Source: Pseudomonas sp. Q1-7
GTDB taxonomy: Bacteria > Pseudomonadota > Gammaproteobacteria > Pseudomonadales > Pseudomonadaceae
Reading direction: 5' to 3'
NCBI RefSeq assembly: GCF_028010285.1
Contig: NZ_CP116304.1
Coordinates: forward strand, 261,501 to 325,500
DNA length: 64,000 nucleotides
The notes beneath the pieces were generated by a model. It did not search any database. It saw only the letters and a program-made list of their open reading frames with translations, and had not been told where the DNA came from. The position numbers were made by a program, and so were the translations under genes. The number at the start of each line of letters is the position of its first letter. Positions within the stretch are counted from its first letter, which is position 1. Shown here piece by piece: positions 21,306 to 30,947 of the stretch.

Positions 21306-21322
21306 GGTGGGCCTCCTTTGAT

Positions 21323-21943
21323 TCAGACCGCGACGCGGTGGTCCGCAAGACCCGGGCCGCTGACGCGATAGATGCCGATCTCACCCAACAGATTAGGCCA
21401 AAGCCGGCTGGGCAGGTTGTGCCGGTGCTCGTGGTCGACGGCCAGGTGGTCGAGGACTTTCACCTGCATTTCGCGGCACAGCTGTTCGAAGTCCTTGAAG
21501 GTGCAGAAGTGGATGTTCGGCGTGTTGTACCAGGTGTAGGGCAGGAACTCCGATACCGGCATGCGCCCGTAGCGGGCGAGGTACCAGCGGCAGCGCCAGT
21601 GGCCGAAGTTGGGGAAGGTGATGATGCACTCGCGACCCACCCGCAGCATTTCCTGGAGGATGCGGTCGGGGTAGTGCACGGCCTGCAGCGCCTGGGTCAT
21701 CACCACCACGTCGAAGCTGTTGCTGGCGAAGTTGCCCAGGCCCTTGTCCAGGTCCTGCTCGATCACGTTCACCCCACGGTCGATGCAGTGGGCGATGTTC
21801 TCCGGGTCGATCTCCAGGCCATAGCCGCTGACCTGCTTGTGGTCGCGCAGCCAGGCCAGCAGCTCGCCGCGGCCGCAGCCGAGGTCGAGTACCCGGCTGC
21901 CGGCGGGAATCCAGTCCTGGATGATTTCGAGGTCGGCACGCAT
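21323..21943 (-). CDS. metW: Methionine biosynthesis protein MetW
   Basis: A 206-residue methyltransferase-fold protein with [15 protein letters not shown] (SAM-type motif I). MetW forms pairs with MetX in proteobacteria and is needed for its full homoserine acyltransferase activity. It starts 3 bp after the metX stop, consistent with a metXW operon. Confidence 0.93.
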   Translation of the reverse strand: MRADLEIIQDWIPAGSRVLDLGCGRGELLAWLRDHKQVSGYGLEIDPENIAHCIDRGVNVIEQDLDKGLGNFASNSFDVVVMTQALQAVHYPDRILQEMLRVGRECIITFPNFGHWRCRWYLARYGRMPVSEFLPYTWYNTPNIHFCTFKDFEQLCREMQVKVLDHLAVDHEHRHNLPSRLWPNLLGEIGIYRVSGPGLADHRVAV

Positions 21944-21946
21944 GGG

Positions 21947-23086
21947 TTACACCGCAATCCTGTTCATGTAGCTGCTGAAGGCCTGGAGGTAGCGCGGGAT
22001 CGGCATGAGGAAGGCATCGTGGCCCTGGGGCGCGTCGATCTCCAGGTAGCAGACGTTCTTGCGCGCCGCGGTCAGGGCGTCGACGATCTCCCGCGAGCGG
22101 GCCGGGGAGAAACGCCAGTCGGTGGTGAAGGACATCACGCAGAAGTCCGCCTTGGCCGCCGCCAGGGTTCGCGCCAGGTCGCCGTCGTGGGCGGCGGCCG
22201 GGTCGAAATAGTCCAGCGCCTTGGTCATCAGCAGGTAGGTGTTGGCGTCGAAGCGTCCGGAGAACTCCTCGCCCTGATAGCGCAGGTAGCTTTCCACCTG
22301 GAACTCCACGCTGTGGAAGTCGTAGTTCAGCTTCTCGCTCTTCAGGCCGCGCCCGAATTTCTCGCCCATGGCGTCATCCGACAGGTAGGTGATGTGACCG
22401 ACCATGCGCGCGAGCATCAGTCCGCGCTTGGGGATCACGCCCTGTCCCTGGAAATGCCCGCCGTGGAAGTCCGGGTCGGTGAGGATGGCCTGGCGCGCCA
22501 CTTCGTTGAAGGCGATGTTCTGCGCCGAGAGTTTGGGCGCCGAGGCGATGGCCAGGCAGTGGCGCACGCGCTCGGGGTAGCTGATGGTCCATTGCAGGGC
22601 CTGCATGCCACCGAGGCTGCCGCCCACCACCGCGGCCCACTGCTGGATGCCGAGGACATCGGCCAGGCGCGCCTGGCTGTTGACCCAGTCTTCCACCGTC
22701 ATCACCGGGAAGTCGGCACCGAAGGGCGAGCCGGTGGCGGGGTTGATGCTGGAGGGACCGGTGGAGCCGTTGCAGCCGCCGAGGTTGTTCAGGCTGACGA
22801 CGAAGAACTTCAGGGTATCGATGGCCTTGCCCGGGCCGATGCAGCTGTCCCACCAGCCCGGCTTGCGGTCTTCCATGCTGTGGTAGCCGGCGGCGTGGTG
22901 GTGGCCGGACAGCGCATGGCAGATCAGTACCGCATTGCTGCGCGCTTCGTTCAGTTCACCGTAGGTTTCGTAGACCAGCTCGTAGTCGGCCAGGCTGCGG
23001 CCGCAGGCCAGTGCCAACGGTTCGCTGAAACGCTGCGCCCGGGGACTGACCAGGCCGACGGAATCTGCGGGAATGGCGGTGGGCAT
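21947..23086 (-). CDS. metX: Homoserine O-acyltransferase MetX (succinyltransferase type)
   Basis: A 379-residue alpha/beta-hydrolase-fold acyltransferase. The nucleophile Ser lies in [12 protein letters not shown] and the catalytic Asp/His in the C-terminal [10 protein letters not shown] region. In pseudomonads this MetX uses succinyl-CoA to activate homoserine for methionine synthesis, despite its fold being shared with acetyltransferases; acyl specificity is inferred. It is the first gene of the metX-metW run. Confidence 0.94.
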   Translation of the reverse strand: MPTAIPADSVGLVSPRAQRFSEPLALACGRSLADYELVYETYGELNEARSNAVLICHALSGHHHAAGYHSMEDRKPGWWDSCIGPGKAIDTLKFFVVSLNNLGGCNGSTGPSSINPATGSPFGADFPVMTVEDWVNSQARLADVLGIQQWAAVVGGSLGGMQALQWTISYPERVRHCLAIASAPKLSAQNIAFNEVARQAILTDPDFHGGHFQGQGVIPKRGLMLARMVGHITYLSDDAMGEKFGRGLKSEKLNYDFHSVEFQVESYLRYQGEEFSGRFDANTYLLMTKALDYFDPAAAHDGDLARTLAAAKADFCVMSFTTDWRFSPARSREIVDALTAARKNVCYLEIDAPQGHDAFLMPIPRYLQAFSSYMNRIAV

Positions 23087-23119
23087 CGCAACCCTGCTCT
23101 CGATTTTGGGAAGGGCGCC

Positions 23120-23148
23120 AGTCTAAAGAGCGCCGCCCCCTGCGGCAA
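23120..23148 (-). promoter_or_regulatory. Candidate sigma70 promoter of metX
   Basis: On the minus strand TTGCCG (23148-23143) and TAGACT (23125-23120) are spaced by 17 bp, 33 bp before the metX start. Confidence 0.6.
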
Positions 23149-23197
23149 GCGCGGGGGGCGGCGGATAAAGCATTGAATAATCAGGCGCTACGGGCGT

Positions 23198-25186
23198 TCA
23201 GGCGGACTCTCCACCGCGCTGTTTGCGGGCGGCCACCGGCAGGTTGACGACCTTGCCCATACGCTGCATGGGCGAGGGGCGGCGGAAGGTGCGGAGCATC
23301 TCGTTGGCTTCGGCAATCTGTTGTTCCAGCTCCTCGGTATAGCGTTCCAGTTGCTGGCCGCGCTGGCGGGAGAGCTGGGTTTCCTGGGCGAGGGCCTTGA
23401 GCCGGAGCATGTGGGTTTCCAGCAGCTGCTTGTGCTCCATGGTGTGCTGAATCAACGGCATCAGCGCGTCGCCGGCCCACTGCGCGACTTCCAGGCGCAG
23501 GCGCTGGTGCATGCCGATGACTTCCTGCACCAGGGTGTCGAAGAAGCGCTTGCCGAGCTGGCGCTGCTCGGTGAGCAGGGTCTTGGGATGCAGGCGGAAC
23601 TGGTCGGCCTTGTCGCGCAGTTGGGCGAGTTCGCGGAGGTAGCGCTGGACATTGAACTGCGGCGCGTCGACCCCGTGCAGCGGGTTCTCCTCGTTGTGCC
23701 GGCGGTAGATGGCCGAAACCATCGTGTTCGCCATTTCGGCCTCGTGTTCCAGGCTGCGCAGGTCGTCCCCGACCGCGCGGAAGAAATTCAGGATGCTCTG
23801 GTTGATGCCAACGGTGGTCCAACTGCCGGTGAGTTCGCGACGCAGGCGCGCCAGGTGTTCGTCCAGGCGTTCCGTGCGGGCGGCGTTGCGCAGGATGTCG
23901 CCCTGGCGTTTGAGCAGGCGCTGATTGGTCTTCAGGCCAAGCAGGCGGCGGTGGTGCTGGGCGTGGTCTTCCTTGGTGCGGGCGGTCAGCTCGAAGAGCA
24001 TCTGGCCGTTGTCCTGCTGGTGGCTGTCGAGCATCGACTGCTGCTCGCGGACCTTGTCCAGGCGCAGGTTGAGCACGTGCAGGCTGTTCTGCAGCAGCAC
24101 CATCATCTGGTGCGCCACATGGTCTTCGATCAGGCGTTCCTTCTGGGTGACGATGCGGTCGCAGAGCAGCTCTTCCAGGGCGCCGATCTGGCTGCGGGCG
24201 AGCAGCTCGCCATCCTTGCGCACCTTGGCCAGCAGCGCCTGCTTGGCCGACAGCGGCAGGACCTCGTCGCTGCGGATGCCGAGCTGGCGGGCGGTGGTTT
24301 CCTGGATGCGGCGGATGGCGCCCTGCACGAAGCTCTCGCCGGCCAGATCGTCCCAGAGCACATCGATCTTGTTCAGCACGGCGAAGAGATGGGCCTGGGT
24401 GTCTTCGTCCAGTTGGCGGATGTGCTGCTGCCAGACGTTCATGTCGCTGGCGGTGACGCCGGTATCGGCCGAGAGCAGGAAGATGATGGCCTGGGCGCTG
24501 GGCAGCATCGACAGAGTCAGTTCGGGTTCGCTGCCGAGGGCGTTCAGGCCGGGGGTATCGAGGATGCGCAGGCCCTGGCGCAACAGCGGGTGGTCGAAGT
24601 TGACCATGGCATGGCGCCAGGCCGGCACCAGCACCTCGCCGGGGCGTCCGGTGGGGTCGAGCATGTCCGGGTGGAAGCCGAGCTGGATGGCCTGTTCCAC
24701 CGGCATCGGCTTGGTCCGCGCGACCTGGGTGAAGGCCTGGATCATGTTGTCGGCGTCGCTCGGGTCCAGCGGGATGTTCACCCAGTGCCGCGGCGCGCGC
24801 TTGAACTGCGCCACGCTGGCTTCGGCCATGCGCGATTCGATGGGCAGCAGACGGATGTAGGAGCGTTCCGAGCGGGGATCGTAGAACAGCTCGGTGGGGC
24901 ACATGGTGGTCCGTCCGGCCTGGGACGGCAGCATGCGCTGGCCGAACTCGGAGAAGAACAGGCTGTTGATCAGCTCGGTCTTGCCACGGGAGAACTCGCC
25001 GACGAAGGCCAGGGTGATGTGGTCAGTGCGGAGCAGCCGCTGGGCGCGTTCCAGCTTGGCGCAAAGCGCGTCGGAGCCGAGCCGGTTGTGCTCAAGCCAG
25101 CTTCTGTAGCGGGTGATCTCCCGCAGCAACTCACGTTTCCAGGCAACGTAGGCGTCAACTTGCTGACTGAGACGCTCCATGCTCAT
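23198..25186 (-). CDS. Dynamin-like GTPase
   Basis: A 662-residue protein with GTPase motifs GEFSRGKTELINSL (P loop, about residues 62-75), DTPGLNAL (G3) and LNKIDVLW (G4), followed by a long helical region rich in Gln, Glu and Arg predicted to be coiled coil. No clear transmembrane segment is seen, so any membrane binding would be peripheral. The layout fits the bacterial dynamin/dynein-like (COG0699) group, acting perhaps in membrane remodelling or chromosome-related roles; nothing here decides. It has 111 bp to metX and its own upstream gap of 193 bp. Confidence 0.82.
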   Translation of the reverse strand: MSMERLSQQVDAYVAWKRELLREITRYRSWLEHNRLGSDALCAKLERAQRLLRTDHITLAFVGEFSRGKTELINSLFFSEFGQRMLPSQAGRTTMCPTELFYDPRSERSYIRLLPIESRMAEASVAQFKRAPRHWVNIPLDPSDADNMIQAFTQVARTKPMPVEQAIQLGFHPDMLDPTGRPGEVLVPAWRHAMVNFDHPLLRQGLRILDTPGLNALGSEPELTLSMLPSAQAIIFLLSADTGVTASDMNVWQQHIRQLDEDTQAHLFAVLNKIDVLWDDLAGESFVQGAIRRIQETTARQLGIRSDEVLPLSAKQALLAKVRKDGELLARSQIGALEELLCDRIVTQKERLIEDHVAHQMMVLLQNSLHVLNLRLDKVREQQSMLDSHQQDNGQMLFELTARTKEDHAQHHRRLLGLKTNQRLLKRQGDILRNAARTERLDEHLARLRRELTGSWTTVGINQSILNFFRAVGDDLRSLEHEAEMANTMVSAIYRRHNEENPLHGVDAPQFNVQRYLRELAQLRDKADQFRLHPKTLLTEQRQLGKRFFDTLVQEVIGMHQRLRLEVAQWAGDALMPLIQHTMEHKQLLETHMLRLKALAQETQLSRQRGQQLERYTEELEQQIAEANEMLRTFRRPSPMQRMGKVVNLPVAARKQRGGESA

Positions 25187-25379
25187 TCAGGCTCTCCTCG
25201 CTTCTCGCATCCTGCGTACGGGGTGGGGTGGCGATTGTGCCGGCGAGTCATACCACGACATCCCGGGCATTTCTCCGGGGCGAGGTAGAGGCAGAGTGCC
25301 AGCTCGTCATTGCTCGGCATTATGCGCCTTGCAGGGGGATCGTCAATTGCCGACGGCGCGATGCCCGCCTTAAGGTCGG

Positions 25380-25676
25380 TCAGGGCTGCCGAGCGGTCAA
25401 TCCGGGCAGGTCGGGCAGGGTCTTCGGGCGCTGGATGCGTACCCGTTTCTGGCGGTTCAGTTCGCCGCTTTCCAGGCTCACCTGACTCTTGGCCACGCCA
25501 AAGGCCTGGGCCAGGAAAGCCATCAGGTGGGCGTTCGCCTTGCCGTCCACCGGCGGCGCGGTGAGGCGGATCTTCAGGCGTTCGCCGTGCAGCCCGGCGA
25601 ACTCGTCGCGGCTCGCCTTGGGCTGCAGGTGGCAGTCGAGGATCAGGTCCTCGCCTGCCCAGCGGTACCAGGTCAC
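25380..25676 (-). CDS. DUF167 (YggU) family protein
   Basis: A 98-residue DUF167/YggU protein with the conserved KASRDEFAGLHGERLKIRLTAPPVDGKAN segments seen in part here as VQPKAS-like and LTAPPVDGKANAHL. Function is unknown. It overlaps the yggT stop by 4 bp and forms a unit with yggT, proC and yggS. Confidence 0.92.
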   Translation of the reverse strand: MTWYRWAGEDLILDCHLQPKASRDEFAGLHGERLKIRLTAPPVDGKANAHLMAFLAQAFGVAKSQVSLESGELNRQKRVRIQRPKTLPDLPGLTARQP

Positions 25677-26266
25677 AGGAACGGGCTGAGGATCTGTGGC
25701 ATGCCGGTCATGGCGGCCAGGTTGCCGATTACCAGCATATCCAGCAGTTTCAGCGCAATGAAGGCGAAGATCGGTGAAATATCCAGGCCGCCGAGGTTCG
25801 GCAGCAGCTTGCGGAAGGGCATCAGCAACGGTTCGCAGATCTGGTTCACCAGCTGCGCGCCGGGGTTGTAGCTGCCCGGGGCGACCCAGGAGAGGATCAC
25901 GCTGATGATCAGGGCGAAGAAGAACACCTTCAGGAACAGCGAGGTGACGCCGATGATCGACCAGATCAGCAATTGCAGCACGTAGCCGCCGACGCCGTAG
26001 CCCATCAGGGTCAGGGTGACGATCATCAGCAGCAACTGGACCAGAATGGCCAGCACCAGGGAGGCCAGGTCCAGGCCACCGAAGCCGGGGATGATCTTGC
26101 GCAGCGGGTTGAGCAGCGGCTTGGTGGCGCGCACCACGAACTGGCTCAGCGGGTTGTAGAAGTCGGCGCGCACCAGTTGCAGGATGAAGCGCAGCAGGAC
26201 GATCAGCAGGTAGAGGCTGCCGAGGGTCTGGACCACGTAGATGGCGGCGGTATTGAGTCCGGTCAT
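25673..26266 (-). CDS. YggT family integral membrane protein
   Basis: A 197-residue membrane protein made of two tandem YGGT domains, each with a pair of hydrophobic segments and the NPLxxxxxxxTxPLLxPxR-type motif (NPLSQFVVRATKPLLNPLR and the second QLVNQICEPLLMPFR). Family members are implicated in osmotic/cation homeostasis and cell envelope or Z-ring organisation. It is 10 bp downstream of proC. Confidence 0.92.
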   Translation of the reverse strand: MTGLNTAAIYVVQTLGSLYLLIVLLRFILQLVRADFYNPLSQFVVRATKPLLNPLRKIIPGFGGLDLASLVLAILVQLLLMIVTLTLMGYGVGGYVLQLLIWSIIGVTSLFLKVFFFALIISVILSWVAPGSYNPGAQLVNQICEPLLMPFRKLLPNLGGLDISPIFAFIALKLLDMLVIGNLAAMTGMPQILSPFL

Positions 26267-26276
26267 CGAAAGCTCC

Positions 26277-27095
26277 TTATTGGCCCAGTTGTTCGGCCAG
26301 TTCGGCCGAACGCCGGTCGGCGGCGTCCAGGGCCTGTTGCACCAGGGCTTCGAAGCCGCCGGCCTGGAAAGTCTTGATCGCCGCTTCGGTGGTGCCGTTG
26401 GGCGAGGTCACGCGGCGGCGCAGTTCGGCGGCGTCGACGTCGCTGGAAACGGCCATGCGCGCGGCGCCCAGGGCGGTCTGCAGGGTCAGTTGCTCGGCGG
26501 TCGCGCGGGGCAGGCCGAGCTTTTCGCCGGCGGCGGTCATCGCCTCCATCAGCAGGAAGTAGTAGGCCGGGCCGCTGCCGGACACGGCGGTGACGGCGTC
26601 GATCAGCCTCTCTTCCTCCAGCCACAGGGCGATACCCACGGCAGACAGCAGTTGCTCCGCCTGCTGGCGCTGGGCGGCGCTGACCTGGGCGTTGGCGTAC
26701 AGGCCGCTTGCGCCCATGCCCACCAGTGCCGGAGTGTTGGGCATGCAGCGCACGATGGGGCGCGGGCCGAGCCAGGCGGCCAGGCTGGCGCAGGTGATGC
26801 CGGCGGCGATGGATACCACCAGTTGGCCTTCGCTGAGGCTGGGCGCAAGGGCCTGGCAAACGCCCTTCATGACTTGCGGCTTGGTCGCCAGGACCACCAC
26901 GTCGGCGCCCTGCACGGCTTCGGCGTTGCTTTCCACCACGGCGATGCCGTGTTCGGCGGCGATCTTCGCGCGTTGCTCGGCGCCGGGGTCGCTGGCGCGG
27001 ATGTGGTCGGCGGCGACGCCCTGGGCGCGCAGGCCGCCGATCAGGCTGGCGGCCATGTTGCCGGCGCCGATGAATGCGATGCGGGGAGTGCTCAT
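26277..27095 (-). CDS. proC: Pyrroline-5-carboxylate reductase ProC
   Basis: A 272-residue enzyme performing the last step of proline synthesis. The start MSTPRIAFIGAGNMA (27095) places the NAD(P) motif GAGNMA at the N-terminus; longer open frame upstream overlaps yggS. The VSGSGPAY motif near residue 170 and the C-terminal VTSPNGTTEAAI signature are intact. Confidence 0.96.
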   Translation of the reverse strand: MSTPRIAFIGAGNMAASLIGGLRAQGVAADHIRASDPGAEQRAKIAAEHGIAVVESNAEAVQGADVVVLATKPQVMKGVCQALAPSLSEGQLVVSIAAGITCASLAAWLGPRPIVRCMPNTPALVGMGASGLYANAQVSAAQRQQAEQLLSAVGIALWLEEERLIDAVTAVSGSGPAYYFLLMEAMTAAGEKLGLPRATAEQLTLQTALGAARMAVSSDVDAAELRRRVTSPNGTTEAAIKTFQAGGFEALVQQALDAADRRSAELAEQLGQ

Positions 27096-27105
27096 CAATG
27101 CTTCC

Positions 27106-27801
27106 TTATGAATGCGAGGTCTGGCCGTAGTCGCGGGCGCCGAACAGCGCGGTGCCGATGCGCACCCAGGTGGCGCCTTCGGCGATGGCCGCCTCGAGGT
27201 CATGGCTCATGCCCATGGACAGGGTATCCAGGGCCGGGTTCAGTGCCGCCTGCAACTGGCGCAGGCGGGCGAAGGCGGCGTGTTGCTCCGCCACGTCGTC
27301 GGTGGGTTCGGGAATGGCCATCAGGCCGCGCAGGCGCAGGTTGGGCAGGTCCGCCACGGCGGCGGCCAGGGCCGGCAGCTCATCGGGGGCGCAGCCGGAC
27401 TTGCTGGCCTCGCCGCTGACGTTCACCTGCAGGCAGATGTTCAGCGGCGGCAGGTGCGCTGGGCGCTGGGCGGAAAGGCGCTCGGCGATCTTCAGGCGAT
27501 CCACCGAGTGCACCCAGTGGAAATGTTCGGCAATGGATTTGGTCTTGTTCGACTGGATCGGGCCGATGAAATGCCAGGTCAGCGCCAGATCACCGAGCTC
27601 GGCCTGCTTGGCCAGGGCTTCCTGCAGGTAGTTCTCGCCGAAGTCGGCCACGCCGGCGGCGAAGGCTTCGCGGACGGCGGCGGCGGGTTTGGTCTTGCTC
27701 ACGGCCAGCAGGCCGATGCCTGCAAATTCTCGCCCAGAGGCTTGCGCCGCCTCACGGATACGCGCGCGAACCTTTGCAATATTGTCTGCTATCGTGGACA
27801 T
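27106..27801 (-). CDS. PLP homeostasis protein YggS
   Basis: A 231-residue COG0325 (YggS/PROSC) protein that binds pyridoxal phosphate without catalytic turnover and buffers its level. The PLP lysine is in LLAVSKTKPA and the phosphate-binding end in SMGMSHDLEAAI and TWVRIGTALFG. It is the first gene of the yggS-proC-yggT-yggU unit, divergent from pilT. Confidence 0.93.
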   Translation of the reverse strand: MSTIADNIAKVRARIREAAQASGREFAGIGLLAVSKTKPAAAVREAFAAGVADFGENYLQEALAKQAELGDLALTWHFIGPIQSNKTKSIAEHFHWVHSVDRLKIAERLSAQRPAHLPPLNICLQVNVSGEASKSGCAPDELPALAAAVADLPNLRLRGLMAIPEPTDDVAEQHAAFARLRQLQAALNPALDTLSMGMSHDLEAAIAEGATWVRIGTALFGARDYGQTSHS

Positions 27802-27964
27802 TACCTGCGCTCAACAGCCCGGCCTGAGTGGGGTCTGCGGCATTCTAACTGCCGCTGGAAAATGTAGCGAGCGACGGCCGGGCGGGTCGGCTTCGACAGC
27901 CTCGAGCCCGGCGCAGTGATCATTCAGCGGTCTGCAAACCGTTTGCTTCGAATTGGGGAGCCCA

Positions 27965-28999
27965 ATGGACATTACTGAGCTGCTTGCCTTCAGCGCCAAG
28001 CAGGGCGCTTCGGACCTGCATCTCTCGGCCGGCCTGCCACCCATGATTCGCGTCGATGGCGACGTGCGCCGGATCAACCTGCCGGCCCTGGACCACAAGC
28101 AGGTCCACGCGCTGATCTACGACATCATGAACGACAAGCAGCGCAAGGATTACGAAGAGTTCCTCGAGACCGACTTCTCCTTCGAAGTGCCTGGCGTCGC
28201 GCGCTTCCGGGTCAACGCCTTCAACCAGAACCGCGGCGCTGGCGCCGTGTTCCGGACCATTCCGTCCAAAGTGTTGACCATGGAAGACCTGGGGATGGGC
28301 GAGATTTTCAAGAAAATCTCCGACGTTCCCCGTGGTCTGGTGCTGGTCACCGGTCCCACCGGTTCGGGCAAGTCCACCACCCTGGCGGCCATGCTCGACT
28401 ACCTGAACAGCACCAAGTACCACCACATCCTCACCGTGGAAGACCCGATCGAATTCGTCCACGAGTCGAAGAAGTGCCTGATCAACCAGCGGGAAGTGCA
28501 CCGCGACACCCTGGGGTTCAACGAAGCCCTGCGCTCGGCCCTGCGTGAAGACCCGGACATCATCCTGGTGGGCGAGATGCGCGACCTGGAAACCATCCGC
28601 CTGGCGTTGACCGCCGCGGAAACCGGTCACCTGGTATTCGGCACCCTGCACACCACTTCCGCGGCCAAGACCATCGACCGGGTGGTGGACGTGTTCCCGG
28701 CCGAGGAAAAGGCTATGGTCCGCTCCATGCTCTCCGAGTCCCTGCAGGCGGTGATTTCCCAGACCCTGCTGAAGAAGATCGGCGGCGGCCGGGTGGCGGC
28801 CCACGAGATCATGATCGGCACCCCGGCCATCCGTAACCTGATCCGCGAGGACAAGGTGGCGCAGATGTACTCGGCCATCCAGACCGGCGGCTCGCTTGGC
28901 ATGCAGACCCTCGACATGTGCCTCAAAGGGCTGGTCAGCAAGGGGCTGGTCAGCCGCGAGAGCGCGCGGGAAAAGGCCAAGAGCCCGGAAAACTTCTGA
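27965..28999 (+). CDS. pilT: Type IV pilus retraction ATPase PilT
   Basis: A 344-residue hexameric ATPase of identical length to P. aeruginosa PilT. The start MDITELL at 27965 is preferred over an ATG 12 bp earlier. Walker A GPTGSGKSTTLAAM, the Asp box, Walker B with IILVGEMRDLET and the His box GTLHTTSAAKTIDRVV are all present. The C-terminal retraction motif AIRNLIREDK is intact. It powers pilus depolymerisation in twitching motility, with pilU 39 bp downstream. Confidence 0.97.
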   Translation: MDITELLAFSAKQGASDLHLSAGLPPMIRVDGDVRRINLPALDHKQVHALIYDIMNDKQRKDYEEFLETDFSFEVPGVARFRVNAFNQNRGAGAVFRTIPSKVLTMEDLGMGEIFKKISDVPRGLVLVTGPTGSGKSTTLAAMLDYLNSTKYHHILTVEDPIEFVHESKKCLINQREVHRDTLGFNEALRSALREDPDIILVGEMRDLETIRLALTAAETGHLVFGTLHTTSAAKTIDRVVDVFPAEEKAMVRSMLSESLQAVISQTLLKKIGGGRVAAHEIMIGTPAIRNLIREDKVAQMYSAIQTGGSLGMQTLDMCLKGLVSKGLVSRESAREKAKSPENF

Positions 29000-29038
29000 C
29001 CCGCCTGAACGGCGCCGGCCCATCACAGCGAGAACATC

Positions 29039-30184
29039 ATGGAATTCGAGAAACTGCTGCGCCTGATGGTGGAAAAAGGTGGTTCCGACCTCTTCATCAC
29101 CGCCGGCGTGCCGCCGTCGATGAAGGTCAACGGCAAGATCATGCCGGTCAGCAAGAACCCCATGTCGCCGGAGATGACCCGGGAAACCGTGCTCGGCGTG
29201 ATGAACGAGCAGCAGCGCCGCGACTTCGCCGAGCACCACGAATGCAACTTCGCCATCAGTGCGCGGGGCATCGGCCGTTTCCGCGTCAGCGCCTTCTACC
29301 AGCGCAACCTGGTGGGCATGGTGCTGCGCCGGATCGAGACGACCATCCCCACCATCGAAGAGCTGAAACTCCCGGAAGTTCTCAAGAAGCTGTCGCTGAC
29401 CAAGCGTGGCCTGGTGCTCTTCGTCGGCGCCACCGGCACCGGCAAGTCCACCTCCCTGGCGGCGATGATCGGCCACCGCAACAAGAACAGCAGCGGCCAC
29501 ATCATCTCCATCGAAGACCCGATCGAGTTCATCCACCAGCACCAGAACTGCATCGTTACCCAGCGCGAGGTGGGCATCGATACCGAATCCTTCGAGGTGG
29601 CCCTGAAGAACACCCTGCGCCAGGCGCCGGACGTGATCCTCATCGGCGAGGTGCGGACCCGCGAGACCATGGACCATGCCATCGCCTTCGCCGAGACCGG
29701 CCACCTGTGCCTGGCCACCCTGCACGCCAACAACGCCAACCAGGCGCTGGACCGCATCATCAACTTCTTCCCCGCCGACCGGCAGCAGCAGGTGTGGATG
29801 GACCTGTCGCTGAACCTCAAGGCCATCGTCGCCCAGCAACTGGTGCCGGCCCCCGACGGCAAGGGCCGTCGCGCGGTGATCGAGGTACTGCTGAACACCC
29901 CGCTGGCCGCGGACCTGATCCGCAAGGGCGAGGTGCACGAACTCAAGGGCCTGATGAAGCGCTCCACTGAACACGGCATGCAGACCTTCGACCAGGCGCT
30001 GTTCAACCTCTATTCCCAGGGTGAGATCACCTACGAGGACGCCCTGCTTTACGCCGACTCGGCCAACGACCTGCGGCTGATGATCAAGCTCGGTTCGGAG
30101 ACCGATGGCGAACACCTGCAGCACATGAGCGACGGCCTGTCCCTGCAGGTCACCGAGGAAGACCCCGGACGCCGCTTCCGCTAA
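29039..30184 (+). CDS. pilU: PilT-like retraction ATPase PilU
   Basis: A 381-residue paralogue of PilT with Walker A GATGTGKSTSLAAM, Walker B VILIGEVRTRET and ATLHANNANQALDRII. Length and the longer C-terminus distinguish it from PilT. PilU supports PilT-dependent retraction. It follows pilT directly in one operon. Confidence 0.97.
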   Translation: MEFEKLLRLMVEKGGSDLFITAGVPPSMKVNGKIMPVSKNPMSPEMTRETVLGVMNEQQRRDFAEHHECNFAISARGIGRFRVSAFYQRNLVGMVLRRIETTIPTIEELKLPEVLKKLSLTKRGLVLFVGATGTGKSTSLAAMIGHRNKNSSGHIISIEDPIEFIHQHQNCIVTQREVGIDTESFEVALKNTLRQAPDVILIGEVRTRETMDHAIAFAETGHLCLATLHANNANQALDRIINFFPADRQQQVWMDLSLNLKAIVAQQLVPAPDGKGRRAVIEVLLNTPLAADLIRKGEVHELKGLMKRSTEHGMQTFDQALFNLYSQGEITYEDALLYADSANDLRLMIKLGSETDGEHLQHMSDGLSLQVTEEDPGRRFR

Positions 30185-30203
30185 GCTCCCGCCCCTCGAA
30201 CGG

Positions 30204-30226
30204 GCCCGCCACGGCGGGCTTCTTCG
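30204..30226 (+). terminator. Possible terminator after pilU
   Basis: A GC stem GCCCGC/GCGGGC with a CACG loop is followed by TTCTTC. The T-tract is poor, so confidence is moderate. Confidence 0.5.
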
Positions 30227-30307
30227 TATCCGGCTTCCGTCGGTTGGCGCCGAGCGTAGCGAGGCCCAATAATTCCGACACATTTCCCACAGCCTGCAGG
30301 AGGCAGC

Positions 30308-30703
30308 ATGAATACCCGCCAGGACACCCACAGCAAGGTCATCGGTTACCTGCTCTGGATCTTCGGATTCCTTGGTTCCCACCGCTTCTACTATGGCAAG
30401 CCGGTCACTGGCACTATCTGGTTCTTCACGCTTGGGCTGTTCTTCATCGGCTGGATCATCGACCTGTTCCTGATCCCGTCCATGGACCGCGAGGCCTCTC
30501 TGCGCTTCAACCCCGGCCAGTACGACTACAACGTCGCCTGGATCCTGCTGACCTTCCTTGGCATCTTCGGTGTGCACCGCATGTACCAGGGCAAGTGGAT
30601 CAGCGGCATTCTCTACCTGCTCACCGGTGGATTTTTCCTGCTCGGCGTGCTTTACGACTTCTGGACCCTGAACGATCAGGTGTCGGTGCTCAACGCGGGC
30701 TGA
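30308..30703 (+). CDS. TM2 domain protein
   Basis: A 131-residue membrane protein with two TM2-type modules: GFLGSHRFYYGKPVTGTIWFFTLGLFFIGWIID and, after a short linker, TFLGIFGVHRMYQGKWISGILYLLTGGFFLLGVLYDFW. Each has the Gly-xx-HRFY/HRMY and G-K features of the TM2 family. A GGAGG lies just before the ATG. Function is unknown; it stands alone between pilU and a REP-like element. Confidence 0.9.
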   Translation: MNTRQDTHSKVIGYLLWIFGFLGSHRFYYGKPVTGTIWFFTLGLFFIGWIIDLFLIPSMDREASLRFNPGQYDYNVAWILLTFLGIFGVHRMYQGKWISGILYLLTGGFFLLGVLYDFWTLNDQVSVLNAG

Positions 30704-30725
30704 CTGCGTGATACAGCGCTTTCTC

Positions 30726-30821
30726 GTGGGGGCGAATTCATTCGCTGACCGGACCGCCAGGTTCGATCCGCAGGCTTGCGGGGGACGCCGCGCGTCCCTT
30801 CGCGAATGAATTCGCTCCCAC
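30726..30821. repeat. REP-like inverted pair
   Basis: Left arm 30726-30745 and right arm 30802-30821 are 20-bp inverted copies with one mismatch, and carry the core GCGAATGAATTC. The 56-bp spacer is GC rich. The same core recurs at 50863-50890 and 57901-57920. Confidence 0.85.
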
Positions 30822-30947
30822 GGATTCATCCGTCCTGATGGACTGACCCCTTCGTCGGAACCCATGGCGGGCCCCCGCCTCGCCGCCTATGTTCCAGCGA
30901 GGGGCATAGGTTTCGCCCCTTGCCTGGTCGCGCAAGGAGGTGACGCC

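Noticed and set aside
27920-30865. A 981-codon minus-strand frame across pilT and pilU
   Set aside because: It is opposite two well-defined ATPase genes and consists of repetitive His, Gln, Asp and Val runs without known folds.
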